A stretch of DNA of 56,859 nucleotides from Allokutzneria sp. NRRL B-24872 (GCF_002155965.1 NZ_MUMH01000003.1:1-56859), one strand, 5' to 3'; counted from the stretch's first letter, positions 16,918 to 24,841 are shown. Made by a program: numbers and translations. The notes: generated by a model not told the origin, from the sequence alone.

Positions 16918-18102
16918 ATGCGCGCTCGGAGATCGTTCGTCACGGCGTTCGCGGTGATCGTCAGCCTGCTCCTGCCCGGCTCCGCCACGGCGGCACAGGC
17001 CTGGGTCGGCTCGTGGACCACGTCGATGATGACGAGCACCACCACGGACATCACCGTGCCCAGCTACACCGTGCGCTCCGCCGCGCACATCAGCGTCGGC
17101 GGCTCGCAGGTCCGGCTGCGGCTGTCCAACCGCTACGGCGAGAAGGCCGCGGCGATCGGGCACGTGACGGCCTCGCTCGGCGGTGGTCCGGCCGCGAACC
17201 AGGCCCCGAAGAGCCTCAGCTTCGGCGGCAAGCGCGCGGTCAGCATCCCGGCGGGCGGCGAGGTGCTCAGCGACCCGCTCGCCATGGCGGTCTCCCCCGG
17301 CGCGGACGTGCTGGTGAGCATCCACGTGACAGCTTCACCTAAGCAGGTCACCTACCACCGCTCCGCCAAGCAGGACTCGTTCATCGCGACGGACTCCGCC
17401 GATCACGCCGCCGACACCTCCGGCGCGGCGTTCACCAAGAAGACCGGCTCCTGGTACTTCATGACCGCGCTCGACGTGCAGTCCCCGAGCGCAAGCCGCA
17501 GCGTCGCCACTCTCGGCGACTCGATCACCGACGGCGCGGGCTCGACCTACGGCAACCACCGCTACCCCGACGTGCTGGCTCGGCGGCTGCTCTCCTTGCC
17601 CGCCAACCAACAGCGCGGAGTCCTCAACGCGGGCATCGGCGGCAACATGGTGCTCAAGGACGGTGCGAACGGGCAGGCCGCGATCACCCGCGTGCGGTGG
17701 GACGTGCTCCAGCGGACCGGGGTGCGCACGGTGATCCTGTTGGAGGGCATCAACGACATCCGCCGCGCGGGCACTCCGCCCACCGCCGCCGAGCTGACCG
17801 CCGGCTACCGCAAGATCATCGACGCCGCGCGGGCCAAGGGCGTTCGCGTGCTCGGCGGAACCCTGTTGCCGTTCAAGGGTTCCAACAAGTGGAGCGAGGC
17901 GCTGGAGAAGACCAGGACCGACGTGAACGCGTGGGTCAGGACCAGCGGGGCATTCGACGCGGTGGTGGACTTCGACGCGGTCATGCGCGACCCGGGTGAC
18001 CCGCAGAAGATGCGGGCCACCCACTCCACCACCGACTGGTTGCACCCCAACAACACCGGCTACGAAGCGATGGGCAAGGCCGTCGACCTGGCGAAGCTCT
18101 AG
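16918..18102 (+). CDS. Secreted SGNH/GDSL-family hydrolase
   Basis: 394 residues with a Sec signal peptide (MRARRSFVTAF and a hydrophobic core ending near ATAA). After a roughly 190-residue beta-rich N-terminal domain, the catalytic domain shows block I as TLGDSITDG with the nucleophile serine, block II glycine in NAGIGGN, block III in EGINDI, and the Asp-His pair in DWLHPNN. All four SGNH residues are present. Actinomycete proteins of this two-domain form are lipases or carbohydrate esterases acting outside the cell. It ends four bases before the converging chitinase stop. Confidence 0.9.
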   Translation: MRARRSFVTAFAVIVSLLLPGSATAAQAWVGSWTTSMMTSTTTDITVPSYTVRSAAHISVGGSQVRLRLSNRYGEKAAAIGHVTASLGGGPAANQAPKSLSFGGKRAVSIPAGGEVLSDPLAMAVSPGADVLVSIHVTASPKQVTYHRSAKQDSFIATDSADHAADTSGAAFTKKTGSWYFMTALDVQSPSASRSVATLGDSITDGAGSTYGNHRYPDVLARRLLSLPANQQRGVLNAGIGGNMVLKDGANGQAAITRVRWDVLQRTGVRTVILLEGINDIRRAGTPPTAAELTAGYRKIIDAARAKGVRVLGGTLLPFKGSNKWSEALEKTRTDVNAWVRTSGAFDAVVDFDAVMRDPGDPQKMRATHSTTDWLHPNNTGYEAMGKAVDLAKL

Positions 18103-18106
18103 GGCT

Positions 18107-19576
18107 TCACCGGTTGAGGTAGGCGTAGTGCTCGCGGGAGAACTCGCCGCCGTTGAACCGGTCCCAGTTGATCGACCAGCTCATCAGTCCGCGCAGGCCC
18201 GGGTAGGTCCCGCGCGGCTTGTAGGACTCGCAGTTCTGGCCCTTCATCAGGCAGTCGAGCACCTTGTGCACGGCGGCGACCGGGGTGTGCCCGTTGCCCG
18301 CGTTGACGCTCGCGGGCAGTCCGAGCGCGACCTGGTCCTGGCGCAGTCCTTGGAAGACGTTGTTGGCGTCGCCGCGCACCGGGAAGCCGCCGAGCACCAT
18401 GTCACCCATGGCCACGTGGAAGTCCACGCTCGGCATCTGCTTGTACTGGTTGTCCGGGGCCATGATCGGGCCGGAGTTGTACTGCTGCACGTGCAGCAGG
18501 GTCAGGTCACCGCGCATCGCGTGGATCACCGGGAGGTAGGAGCCCGCGCGGTTGTCGGCGCCGCCCTGGCCGCCGTAGTGCTGGTAGCCGAGCTGGACGA
18601 AGAAGGTCTCCGGAGCCATGGTGAGCGTGAAAGCGCTGCCGTACTTGGCCTTCAGCGTCTTCAGCGCGGAGATCAGGTTGACGATCACCGGCGTCTTCGG
18701 GTTCTTGAAGTCGGTGTCGCCGGAGTCCAGGTAGAGCGAGTGCCCCTCGAAGTCGATGTCCAGCCCGTTGAGGCCGTACTTGTCGATGATCGCGCTGACC
18801 GAGCGGACGAAGGCGTCGCGCGCGGCCGTCGTGGTGAGCTGGACCTGGCCGTTCTGCCCGCCGATGGAGATCAGGACCTTCTTGCCCTGGGCCTGCTTCT
18901 GCCTGATGCCCGCGATGAACTCCGCCTCGCTCTCCACGTTCGGGCACTCCGCGACCGGGCACAGCGAGAAGCGCAGCTCGCCCGAGGTGACCGAGGTGGG
19001 CTCGGCGAAGGCGAGCTGGATGATGCCCCACTCGTTGGGCACGTCCTTCATCCGCACGTAGCCGGAGCCGTTGGCGAAGCTCGCGTGCAGGTATCCGACC
19101 AGCACCTTGTCCCCGGCTGGCGGCTGGACGACGGAGGTCGTTGTCGTCGGCGGCGGGGTGGTCGTGGTGGTCGGCGTCGTGCTGCCCTCACAGGGGTTTC
19201 CGTTGATCCGGCAGTTCGCGGGCGAGCCGTTCCCGGTGGCGTTGAAGCCGAAGGTGACGCTGCCGCCGACCGGGACCGCGCCGTTGTACTCGCGGTTGGT
19301 GAACGCGTAGCGCCCGTTCTGGTTGGTCTGCAAGGCGTCCCAGTACGCGCCGACGCTGCCCTGCGGCAGGTCTAGCTCGACCTTCCAGCCGTTCACCGCG
19401 CTCCCGGAGTCGTTGCGCACGGTGACCTGGGCGGTGTAGCCGCCGTCCCAGCTGCTCTGCTTCGCGAAGGTCGCGGTGACCGATCCCGCGTACGCCGGGA
19501 CCACCGCGAGGAAGGTCGCGCCCAGCAACAGGGTTGCCAGCGCGGCAACCCGAGCGAACAGGACTCGTCGAGCCAC
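18107..19576 (-). CDS. Secreted family 18 chitinase with an N-terminal CBM2
   Basis: 489 residues from a GTG that has GGGAGG four bases before it and gives a normal signal peptide (VARRVLFARVAAL onward, ending near AYA). A CBM2 domain (SSWDGGYTAQVTVRN through VTFGFNATG) is followed by a Thr/Pro linker and a GH18 barrel. The catalytic strand is GLDIDFEG, with both aspartates and the acid glutamate of the D-x-D-x-E core. The protein should bind and cut crystalline chitin outside the cell. Two DasR-like sites lie just upstream, as in Streptomyces chitinase promoters. Confidence 0.93.
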   Translation of the reverse strand: MARRVLFARVAALATLLLGATFLAVVPAYAGSVTATFAKQSSWDGGYTAQVTVRNDSGSAVNGWKVELDLPQGSVGAYWDALQTNQNGRYAFTNREYNGAVPVGGSVTFGFNATGNGSPANCRINGNPCEGSTTPTTTTTPPPTTTTSVVQPPAGDKVLVGYLHASFANGSGYVRMKDVPNEWGIIQLAFAEPTSVTSGELRFSLCPVAECPNVESEAEFIAGIRQKQAQGKKVLISIGGQNGQVQLTTTAARDAFVRSVSAIIDKYGLNGLDIDFEGHSLYLDSGDTDFKNPKTPVIVNLISALKTLKAKYGSAFTLTMAPETFFVQLGYQHYGGQGGADNRAGSYLPVIHAMRGDLTLLHVQQYNSGPIMAPDNQYKQMPSVDFHVAMGDMVLGGFPVRGDANNVFQGLRQDQVALGLPASVNAGNGHTPVAAVHKVLDCLMKGQNCESYKPRGTYPGLRGLMSWSINWDRFNGGEFSREHYAYLNR

Positions 19577-19633
19577 TTTTCCTCCCACCGGCGCACGGCT
19601 GCGCATCCTCTGCGGCGGCGGAGTGTTCACATG

Positions 19634-19649
19634 AGTGGACTAGACCACA
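19634..19649. promoter_or_regulatory. DasR-like operator (dre) of the chitinase gene, site 1
   Basis: AGTGGACTAGACCACA matches the published dre consensus A[C/G]TGGTCTAGACCA[C/G]T at 14 of 16 positions by eye. It lies about 60 bases before the chitinase start, where a repressor would block transcription. Confidence 0.75.
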
Positions 19650-19659
19650 CTCTGCGCTG

Positions 19660-20076
19660 TCAAGGTCTAGACCACATCAGCCCCGATGCGACCAGCGCGT
19701 CCATGATCTTCCCGTCTGCGACGGAGAGCAGGTCACGCCCTGCGGGACCGATCCACCGCAGCTCCGCGATCTCGCCGTGCGGAGCCGGCTCGCCACTGAA
19801 CTGCGCTGTGTAGCAAGCGGTTCGCACGAGCACTCCGGTCGGGAAACCGTGTGCCTGCGACTCGAAGACCCCGAAGCGCTCAGCGGTTTCGGCTCGCAGG
19901 TGGACGCCCAACTCCTCCAGCACCTCGCGCCGCAGAGTGTCCACATCGGACTCCCCCGGCTCGCGCTTACCGCCGGGGAGGTAGAACACGTCGACGCCAG
20001 TGGAGCGCGCGGTGAGCACCTGTCCGGCACGGATGTTCAGCAAGGCGACCCGGTCGATGAATCCCACGCGGGCCAC
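19660..20076 (-). CDS. NUDIX hydrolase
   Basis: 138 residues from a GTG (VARVGFIDRV). The NUDIX box is complete: GGKREPGESDVDTLRREVLEELGV (spacing G-5-E-7-REVLEELG), which binds the metal and cleaves a nucleoside diphosphate bond. The preceding VFYLPGG and the sequence after it are ordinary for the MutT-like group. The substrate is unknown. The start is 18 bases from the divergent hydrolase ATG and neither has a convincing ribosome site, so both may be leaderless. Its 3' end contains DasR site 2. Confidence 0.88.
   Translation of the reverse strand: MARVGFIDRVALLNIRAGQVLTARSTGVDVFYLPGGKREPGESDVDTLRREVLEELGVHLRAETAERFGVFESQAHGFPTGVLVRTACYTAQFSGEPAPHGEIAELRWIGPAGRDLLSVADGKIMDALVASGLMWSRP
19661..19676. 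promoter_or_regulatory. DasR-like operator (dre) of the chitinase gene, site 2
   Basis: The perfect core palindrome GGTCTAGACC with flanking A/C lies 27 bases from site 1. It overlaps the last codons of the NUDIX gene, where it is read as Trp-Ser-Arg-Pro-stop using TCT, AGA and CCT, codons otherwise rare here, which fits selection for the operator. Confidence 0.72.
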
Positions 20077-20094
20077 TGTGCCAGGCTGCGCGAC

Positions 20095-20874
20095 ATGCCT
20101 TTCGCGGAGATCAACGGGCAGCGGGTGCACTACCAGGACAGCGGCGGCGACGGCCTCGCCCTGGTGTTCTCGCACGGAATCCTGATGGACCACGAGATGT
20201 TCGCCGCCCAGCAGGAGCTGGACCGCGAGTTCCGGGTGATCACGTGGGACGCGCGCGGGCACGGGCTGACCGAGTCCGACGGGCGCCCCTTCACCTACTG
20301 GGACCAGGCACGCGACTGCCTCGGCCTGCTCGACCACCTGGAGATCGAGCAGGCCGCGCTGGTCGGCGTCGCCGAAGGTGGTCTGACCTCGGTGCGCGCG
20401 GCACTGCTCGCCCCCGACCGGATCGTCGCGCTCGCGCTGATCAGCGCGCTCCCCGGCGAGGAGTCACCGCGAGCGCGGGAGTTCTACGGCCAGATGTTCG
20501 GAAGGTGGTTCACCGAGGGGCCGATCGACGAGCTGACAACGGTTTTCGCCGCGCTGACCATCAACGAGCCCGGCGAGAACGCGCGCTGGATCGCGAAGTG
20601 GCGCGACCGCGACCGCGAACTGATCGCCGAGCCCGCGACGTGCCTGTTGGAGCGCGAGGACATCAGCGAGCGGCTGCGCCACATCCGTTGTCCCGCAGTG
20701 GTCATGTACGGCACCGCAGACCCGTTGTTCGGCGCGCAGGAGGCCGAGGAGCTGAGCGAGGCGCTGCGGTACTGCTTCGGCGTGGTGCCCATCGAAGGCG
20801 GTGCGCACGCGACCCCGCTGACCGCTCCCGAGCAGGTCAACGGCGCGCTGGCGCACTTCCTCAGCGAGATCTAG
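20095..20874 (+). CDS. Alpha/beta-hydrolase-fold protein lacking the nucleophile serine
   Basis: 259 residues with a full alpha/beta-hydrolase layout: SHGILMDHEMF oxyanion strand, ITWDARGHGLTES, a candidate acid in GTADPLF and a histidine in EGGAHATPL. The nucleophile elbow, however, reads LVGVAEGGLTS instead of G-x-S-x-G: the serine position is alanine (GCC) with no alternative serine, aspartate or cysteine. It is therefore probably not an ordinary esterase; a cofactor-free or binding role is possible. The gene looks intact and is divergent from NUDIX across 18 bases. Confidence 0.85.
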   Translation: MPFAEINGQRVHYQDSGGDGLALVFSHGILMDHEMFAAQQELDREFRVITWDARGHGLTESDGRPFTYWDQARDCLGLLDHLEIEQAALVGVAEGGLTSVRAALLAPDRIVALALISALPGEESPRAREFYGQMFGRWFTEGPIDELTTVFAALTINEPGENARWIAKWRDRDRELIAEPATCLLEREDISERLRHIRCPAVVMYGTADPLFGAQEAEELSEALRYCFGVVPIEGGAHATPLTAPEQVNGALAHFLSEI

Positions 20875-20936
20875 TCGCGGCCGCCGATGGCCGGGAAAGG
20901 GACATCTCGGTCCGATCGTAGTGGGCCAGCCAGCCC

Positions 20937-20952
20937 CGAGGTCTAGACCAAA
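20937..20952. promoter_or_regulatory. DasR-like operator (dre) of the LPMO gene
   Basis: The perfect core GGTCTAGACC (20940-20949) followed by A lies 105 bases before the LPMO start. It is the same core as chitinase site 2, so both chitin-degrading genes probably answer the same GntR-type repressor. Confidence 0.72.
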
Positions 20953-21054
20953 GTGGCCCCCGAACGGCGGCGGATGTTCCCCCACCCGGCGCTGTCCGCT
21001 CTCTCCGACTGAATGCCACCATCGAAAGCGCTCCGCCGCCGGAGAGGGGCAGAA

Positions 21055-21663
21055 ATGCTCAGCAAGCACTTCAAGCGGGCAGTCGGGGTCGCCCTGTTCG
21101 GCCTTATCCCTGTTTCACTCAGCCTGGTCACCGCGGGCACTGCGAATGCGCACGGATACACCCAGAGCCCGGCGAGCCGCAGTTACAACTGCAAGCTCGG
21201 CGTGGCCCAGAACTGCGGCCCCGTCCAATGGGAACCGCAGAGCGTCGAAGGCCCGAAGGGTTTCCCGAGCGCGGGTCCCGCGAATGGGAGCCTGTGCAGC
21301 GCGGGCAACGCGAGCTTCAAGCAGCTCGACGACCCGCGCGGCGGGACCTGGCCGGCCCCGACGCTGGCCAGCGGCTCGAACTACCAGTTCACCTGGACGT
21401 TCACCGCTCCACACCGCACCACCAAGTTCCATTACTACGTCACCAAGAACGGCTGGAACCCGTCGCAGCCGCTGACTCGGGACTCACTCGAACTGAGCCC
21501 GTTCAAGACCGTCGACTACGGCGGACAACAGCCTCCGACGACGTACTCGCACTCCGCGCAACTGCCTTCCGGGAAGTCCGGTCGGCATTTGATCTACGCG
21601 GTGTGGGACGTCCACGACACGGCGAACGCGTTCTACTCCTGCGCGGACGTCAATTTCGGCTGA
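21055..21663 (+). CDS. AA10 lytic polysaccharide monooxygenase (chitin-active type)
   Basis: 202 residues. GGAGAGGGG precedes the ATG. The Sec signal peptide ends at TANA, leaving His33 as the first mature residue (HGYTQSPASR), which supplies half of the copper histidine brace. The second brace histidine is in FTAPHRTTKFHYYVT. The mature part is a single AA10 (formerly CBM33) domain without added binding modules. It oxidatively breaks chitin chains and boosts chitinases. The shared DasR-like operator links it to the GH18 gene about 1.4 kb away. Confidence 0.94.
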   Translation: MLSKHFKRAVGVALFGLIPVSLSLVTAGTANAHGYTQSPASRSYNCKLGVAQNCGPVQWEPQSVEGPKGFPSAGPANGSLCSAGNASFKQLDDPRGGTWPAPTLASGSNYQFTWTFTAPHRTTKFHYYVTKNGWNPSQPLTRDSLELSPFKTVDYGGQQPPTTYSHSAQLPSGKSGRHLIYAVWDVHDTANAFYSCADVNFG

Positions 21664-21790
21664 GTAAATTCGTTTGGCGGGATGGAGGTCGTGCCGCACA
21701 CTTCGCGGCGTGACTGAAACCCGTATGCCTCGCGCGCAGACTTCCGCTCCAGCGGTTGGTGTGCGGCGACAGCAGGCGTTCCGGGGCCTC

Positions 21791-21819
21791 GGTCACGACC
21801 ATCCGCGAAGGTCGTGACC
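21791..21819 (+). promoter_or_regulatory. Hairpin over the start codon of the LysE-family gene
   Basis: GGTCACGACC and GGTCGTGACC are perfect 10-base inverted arms with a nine-base spacer. The second arm contains the GTG start (21814) and the end of the AAGG ribosome site. It could be an operator or an RNA hairpin that limits initiation. Confidence 0.5.
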
Positions 21820-22434
21820 GAGGTCCTGGTCGCGGGCCTGCTCGCCGGGTACGGCATCGCCGTCCCGGTGGGGGCCATCGCGGCCTTGATCATGAGCCTG
21901 AGCGCGAGGACCTCGTTCCGCGTCGGCGCGGCCGCCGCGCTCGGCGTCGCCACCGCAGACGGCTTGTTCGCTCTGGTGGCGGTGTTGGGCGGAGCCGCGC
22001 TCGCCGGGGTCGTCCAGCCCGTCGCCGTCCCGCTCCGCTGGCTCGCCGCAGCCGTCCTCCTGGGACTCGCGGCGCGCACGGCGGTGATGGCGCTGTGGCA
22101 GCACCGCGCCCCGCCAGGCCAGCCCGACACCCGACCGACGACACCGCTTCGGGCGTTCCTCGGCTTCTTGGGGCTGACACTGCTCAACCCGCTGACGATC
22201 GTCTACTTCGGCGCCCTCGTGCTCGGTCGGCAAGGCACCTCATCCCTAGGACCGTTGGGGGACTTAGTGTTCGTGCTCGCCGCATTCGTCGCGTCGGCGA
22301 GCTGGCAACTGGTGCTCGCCGGTGGTGGCACCGTCCTCGGCCGCCTCACCGGGCGGCGCGGTCGCTCGGTGACCGCGCTGGTCTCCAGTGCGGTGATCGC
22401 GGGCCTCGCCGTCGCAACGCTGTTGTCCGGCTGA
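21814..22434 (+). CDS. LysE-family exporter
   Basis: 206 residues with six predicted membrane helices and the LysE/RhtB plan: GYGIAVPVGAIAALIMSLSA near the N-terminus (the family's P-G-P-type turn reads PVGAI), GVATADGLFA, then GLTLLNPLTIVYFGAL, whose LNP motif is diagnostic. Members export basic amino acids, homoserine or other small molecules. The substrate is not known. The start is a GTG that lies inside a perfect inverted repeat. Confidence 0.88.
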   Translation: MTEVLVAGLLAGYGIAVPVGAIAALIMSLSARTSFRVGAAAALGVATADGLFALVAVLGGAALAGVVQPVAVPLRWLAAAVLLGLAARTAVMALWQHRAPPGQPDTRPTTPLRAFLGFLGLTLLNPLTIVYFGALVLGRQGTSSLGPLGDLVFVLAAFVASASWQLVLAGGGTVLGRLTGRRGRSVTALVSSAVIAGLAVATLLSG

Positions 22435-22448
22435 CTGAGCATCCGCCC

Positions 22449-22494
22449 GGACCTGGGCGAGGTCGATCAGGAACGCTCGGCCTCGCCCAGGTCC
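22449..22494. terminator. Hairpin after the LysE-family gene
   Basis: GGACCTGGGCGAGG (22449-22462) pairs perfectly with CCTCGCCCAGGTCC (22481-22494) across an 18-base loop, 14 bases beyond the LysE stop. There is no U-run, but it separates the exporter from the toxin-antitoxin unit. Confidence 0.65.
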
Positions 22495-22514
22495 CGAACC
22501 CCAGTTGCGGAGTC

Positions 22515-22532
22515 TTCTGAAAAAGTTCAGAA
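22515..22532. promoter_or_regulatory. Probable operator of toxin-antitoxin module 1
   Basis: TTCTGAA-AAAG-TTCAGAA is a perfect seven-base inverted repeat with a four-base spacer, seven bases before the GTG of the antitoxin. Antitoxins of this kind usually repress their own promoter, so this is a likely binding site. Confidence 0.6.
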
Positions 22533-22539
22533 TTGAGCC

Positions 22540-22998
22540 GTGGGAACCGAGGTGCAGTGGAGCGAGTTGCAGCGCGACCCCAAGAGTGTCGCCGCACTCG
22601 CCGATGAGGGCGATGTACGGGTGCGGCGCCGGGATGGTGCTGCCCTGCTCCTGACGCGGGAAGACCGCGCGGGAAGCGCGAGCGAGGGCGCCGTCATCGC
22701 TTCCCGTGCCCTGCGCGGGTTGCTCGGACACGTCTCCCCCGATGCGCTCGCCGACGCGCTTCTGGAGGAGTTCCCGTGGATCTCGGTGCTGCCGCAGGCC
22801 GACCGTCGGGAGTTCGTCGAGGACTTCGTCCGGGCGTTCCGCGCGTGTGCCGAGATGGGCCGGTGGTCGCTGCTCACCGAGACGCTGCACGAGTGGCGCA
22901 CGACCGCGGTCATCCACACCGACCCGGCTCTGGTCAGACAGCTCAGTGAGCCCCTTGACGGAGACTTCGGCCCGGTGCCAGACCCCTCGGAGTCCTGA
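22540..22998 (+). CDS. Putative antitoxin of module 1 (Phd-like N-terminus)
   Basis: 152 residues. The first 45 residues (VQWSELQRDPKSVAALADEGDVRVRRRDGAALLLTRED, in pieces) follow the Phd/YefM pattern: a short helix, a turn, and strands ending in an ALLLTRED-type segment. The remaining helical part would hold the toxin. It has no ribosome site and may be leaderless. It is followed after two bases by a gene of the size and composition of a RelE-type toxin, which is the main argument for the role. Confidence 0.7.
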   Translation: MGTEVQWSELQRDPKSVAALADEGDVRVRRRDGAALLLTREDRAGSASEGAVIASRALRGLLGHVSPDALADALLEEFPWISVLPQADRREFVEDFVRAFRACAEMGRWSLLTETLHEWRTTAVIHTDPALVRQLSEPLDGDFGPVPDPSES

Positions 22999-23000
22999 AC

Positions 23001-23354
23001 GTGCCACCGCGCAAGGGAGATCGGGTGGCACCACCCGGACGGCCCGGAGGTTGGGAAGTCCGCTTCGCGACGTCCGAAGCCGCGAAGGGCTGGGAAGAGC
23101 TGTGTCGCACCGCCCGCTCGAACACGTGGGAGGCCTGGGTCGTCCTCACCGAGCGACCGACCACCCCAGAGAACAGGGCTCGGCAGCAGCGGCTGAAAGG
23201 TTCGTTGAAGCACCACGAGATCCGAGGACGCACCCTGGAGCAGTGGCAGTACGAGGTCACTGCGGGCGGCCGGATCTGGTACTGCCCCGACCAGGAGACC
23301 AGCACCGTGTGGTTGGTGGTCGCGGGACCGGGCCATCCGAAGATCACCGAGTGA
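23001..23354 (+). CDS. Putative RelE/ParE-superfamily toxin of module 1
   Basis: 117 residues starting with GTG two bases after the antitoxin stop. After a basic, proline-rich start, WEVRFATSEAAKGWEELC and the later RLKGSLKHHEIRG, LEQWQYEVTAGGRIWY and VWLVVAGPGHPK follow the beta-alpha-beta order of RelE-like toxins, with the R-I-W-Y strand where RelE has its RLIY-type strand. It lacks an obvious signal or membrane segment. The family is known mainly as hypothetical protein; toxicity is inference. Confidence 0.68.
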   Translation: MPPRKGDRVAPPGRPGGWEVRFATSEAAKGWEELCRTARSNTWEAWVVLTERPTTPENRARQQRLKGSLKHHEIRGRTLEQWQYEVTAGGRIWYCPDQETSTVWLVVAGPGHPKITE

Positions 23355-23360
23355 GCCCGC

Positions 23361-23882
23361 TCATTCCTTGGGACTGCTGATGAACGTCGTCCAGAGGTCC
23401 ACTGCTTGTTCGAGGTCCAGGGCGGCCACCTTCTCCGGGGGGACACCCGCCGTGTGAACCAGGCGCTGGGCCAGCCAATCCGGAACGGGTTCGCCCTGCG
23501 GCTCGGGCGCGACCACCACATCGCCCGCCAGGCGCCCCAGCTTCGCGATCACATCGGCGAGTCGCTGGAGTGCAGGGCTCGGCGCGGGCGCCTCGGCGAC
23601 CCGCGACGTCGCCTCCGCGTACACCTCGGAATCCGATCGGGCGCCGACGCACCAGATCTCGCAGATCTCGATCGACCCGTCCTCTGCGAGGCGGTACACG
23701 ATGCGCCAGTGATTGCGACCGACCACCAGCTTGCGGAAGCCGGTGAGCTTCCCGCCGAGCGGGTGCCCGGCCTCGGGGTCGTCCAGCAGGATCAAGATCT
23801 TCTTGAGGACCTCGGGCACCACGTCCGGACCGAGTCGACGCAGGTCGTCGATAGCGGCGTCAGCAAAAGCGACCTCGACCAT
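23361..23882 (-). CDS. RelE/ParE-family toxin with a long C-terminal extension (module 2)
   Basis: 173 residues. The N-terminal 90 residues are a clear RelE/ParE domain: VAFADAAIDDLRRLG, PLGGKLTGFRKLVVGRNHWRIVYRL and IEICEIWCVGARSDSEVY. The arginine-rich VVGRNHWRIVYRL strand carries the usual active-site positions. The last 75 or so residues are extra, with LADVIAKLGRLAG and LEQAVDLWTTF helices, and have no parallel in short toxins. It lies directly behind its antitoxin (start one base after the antitoxin stop). Its stop is six bases from the stop of toxin 1. Confidence 0.82.
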   Translation of the reverse strand: MVEVAFADAAIDDLRRLGPDVVPEVLKKILILLDDPEAGHPLGGKLTGFRKLVVGRNHWRIVYRLAEDGSIEICEIWCVGARSDSEVYAEATSRVAEAPAPSPALQRLADVIAKLGRLAGDVVVAPEPQGEPVPDWLAQRLVHTAGVPPEKVAALDLEQAVDLWTTFISSPKE

Positions 23883-24194
23883 CTACTGCTCGTCGTCCTC
23901 CGTCGCAGCAAGCGATTCCCGCGTGTGCCCGAAGGCGAGCAAGACGTCGTCCAGCGAGGTGCGGCGTCCGGAATCAGTCGCGGAGCGAGCGAGGACGAGC
24001 GCCAGATCCCGGAGATCCGCCGCCGCTTCCTCAAGCTCGGCCAGACGACGGACGCTGACCACGGCGGCCACGGGACGGTGGCGACGGGTCACCACCAGCG
24101 CTTCACCGTGCTCGGCATCCGCGACCAAGCCAGCCACGCCGCGCTTGGTCGCCTCGGTCACCGTGAGCTCACGAGCATCCGTCAAAGCACCCAT
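23883..24194 (-). CDS. Phd/YefM-family antitoxin (module 2)
   Basis: 103 residues. LTVTEATKRGVAGLVADAEHGEALVVTRRHRPVAAVVS (in pieces) is a textbook Phd/YefM N-terminus that dimerises and binds DNA; the C-terminal helical half should wrap the toxin. An 11-base inverted repeat lies six bases upstream of the ATG, consistent with self-repression. It is cotranscribed with the RelE/ParE toxin. Confidence 0.85.
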   Translation of the reverse strand: MGALTDARELTVTEATKRGVAGLVADAEHGEALVVTRRHRPVAAVVSVRRLAELEEAAADLRDLALVLARSATDSGRRTSLDDVLLAFGHTRESLAATEDDEQ

Positions 24195-24199
24195 GACTC

Positions 24200-24225
24200 A
24201 ATCTATACAGAAAACTGTACAGATT
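24200..24225. promoter_or_regulatory. Probable operator of toxin-antitoxin module 2
   Basis: AATCTATACAG-AAAA-CTGTACAGATT is an inverted repeat with 10 of 11 bases matched and a four-base spacer, six bases before the antitoxin ATG. The AT-rich centre also contains a likely -10 region. Confidence 0.7.
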
Positions 24226-24253
24226 GTCCAGATGTGAGGCAGTGCGGCGCCGC

Positions 24254-24841
24254 TTACTCCGCGACGCCCAGGCCGACGGGGCAGGAGACGCCGGTGCCGC
24301 CGAGGCCGCAGTAGCCGTTGGGGTTCTTGGCATCGGAGAGGTACTGCTGGTGGTAGCCCTCGGCGTAGTGGAACTCCCGCAGCGGCGCGATCTCGGTGGT
24401 GATGGGGCCGTAGCCGGCGGCGCTCAGGGACTTCTGGTACTCGTCGCGGCTGGCCTCGACGACGGCCTTCTGGGCGTCGGAGGTGTAGTAGGCGGCGGAG
24501 CGGTACTGGGTGCCGATGTCGTTGCCCTGGCGCATGCCCTGCGTGGGGTCGTGGCCCTCCCAGAAGACGCGGAGCAGCGACTCGTAGGAGATCTGGGCGG
24601 GGTCGAACACGACGAGGACGACCTCGGCGTGGCCGGTGATGCCTGCGCAGACCTGCTCGTAAGTGGGTGAGTCGGTGCGCCCACCCGCGTAGCCGACGGC
24701 GGTGGTCCAGACGCCGGGGGTCTGCCAGAACAGGCGCTCGGCGCCCCAGAAGCAGCCCAAGCCGAAAACGGCCGTCTGCATGCCCTCGGGGAAGGGCGGC
24801 TGGATGGTCCGGTTGACGAAAACGGCGTGCGTCGCGGTCAC
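24254..24841 (-). CDS. msrA: Peptide-methionine (S)-S-oxide reductase MsrA
   Basis: 195 residues. The active site is the [11 protein letters not shown] motif near residue 29, with the sulfenic-acid-forming cysteine. TGHAEVV and YRSAAYYTS are further MsrA landmarks. The C-terminal tail [16 protein letters not shown] holds the two resolving cysteines of the three-cysteine relay. It repairs S-methionine sulfoxide with thioredoxin. The start is a GTG, 51 bases from the divergent glycosyltransferase. Confidence 0.95.
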   Translation of the reverse strand: MTATHAVFVNRTIQPPFPEGMQTAVFGLGCFWGAERLFWQTPGVWTTAVGYAGGRTDSPTYEQVCAGITGHAEVVLVVFDPAQISYESLLRVFWEGHDPTQGMRQGNDIGTQYRSAAYYTSDAQKAVVEASRDEYQKSLSAAGYGPITTEIAPLREFHYAEGYHQQYLSDAKNPNGYCGLGGTGVSCPVGLGVAE

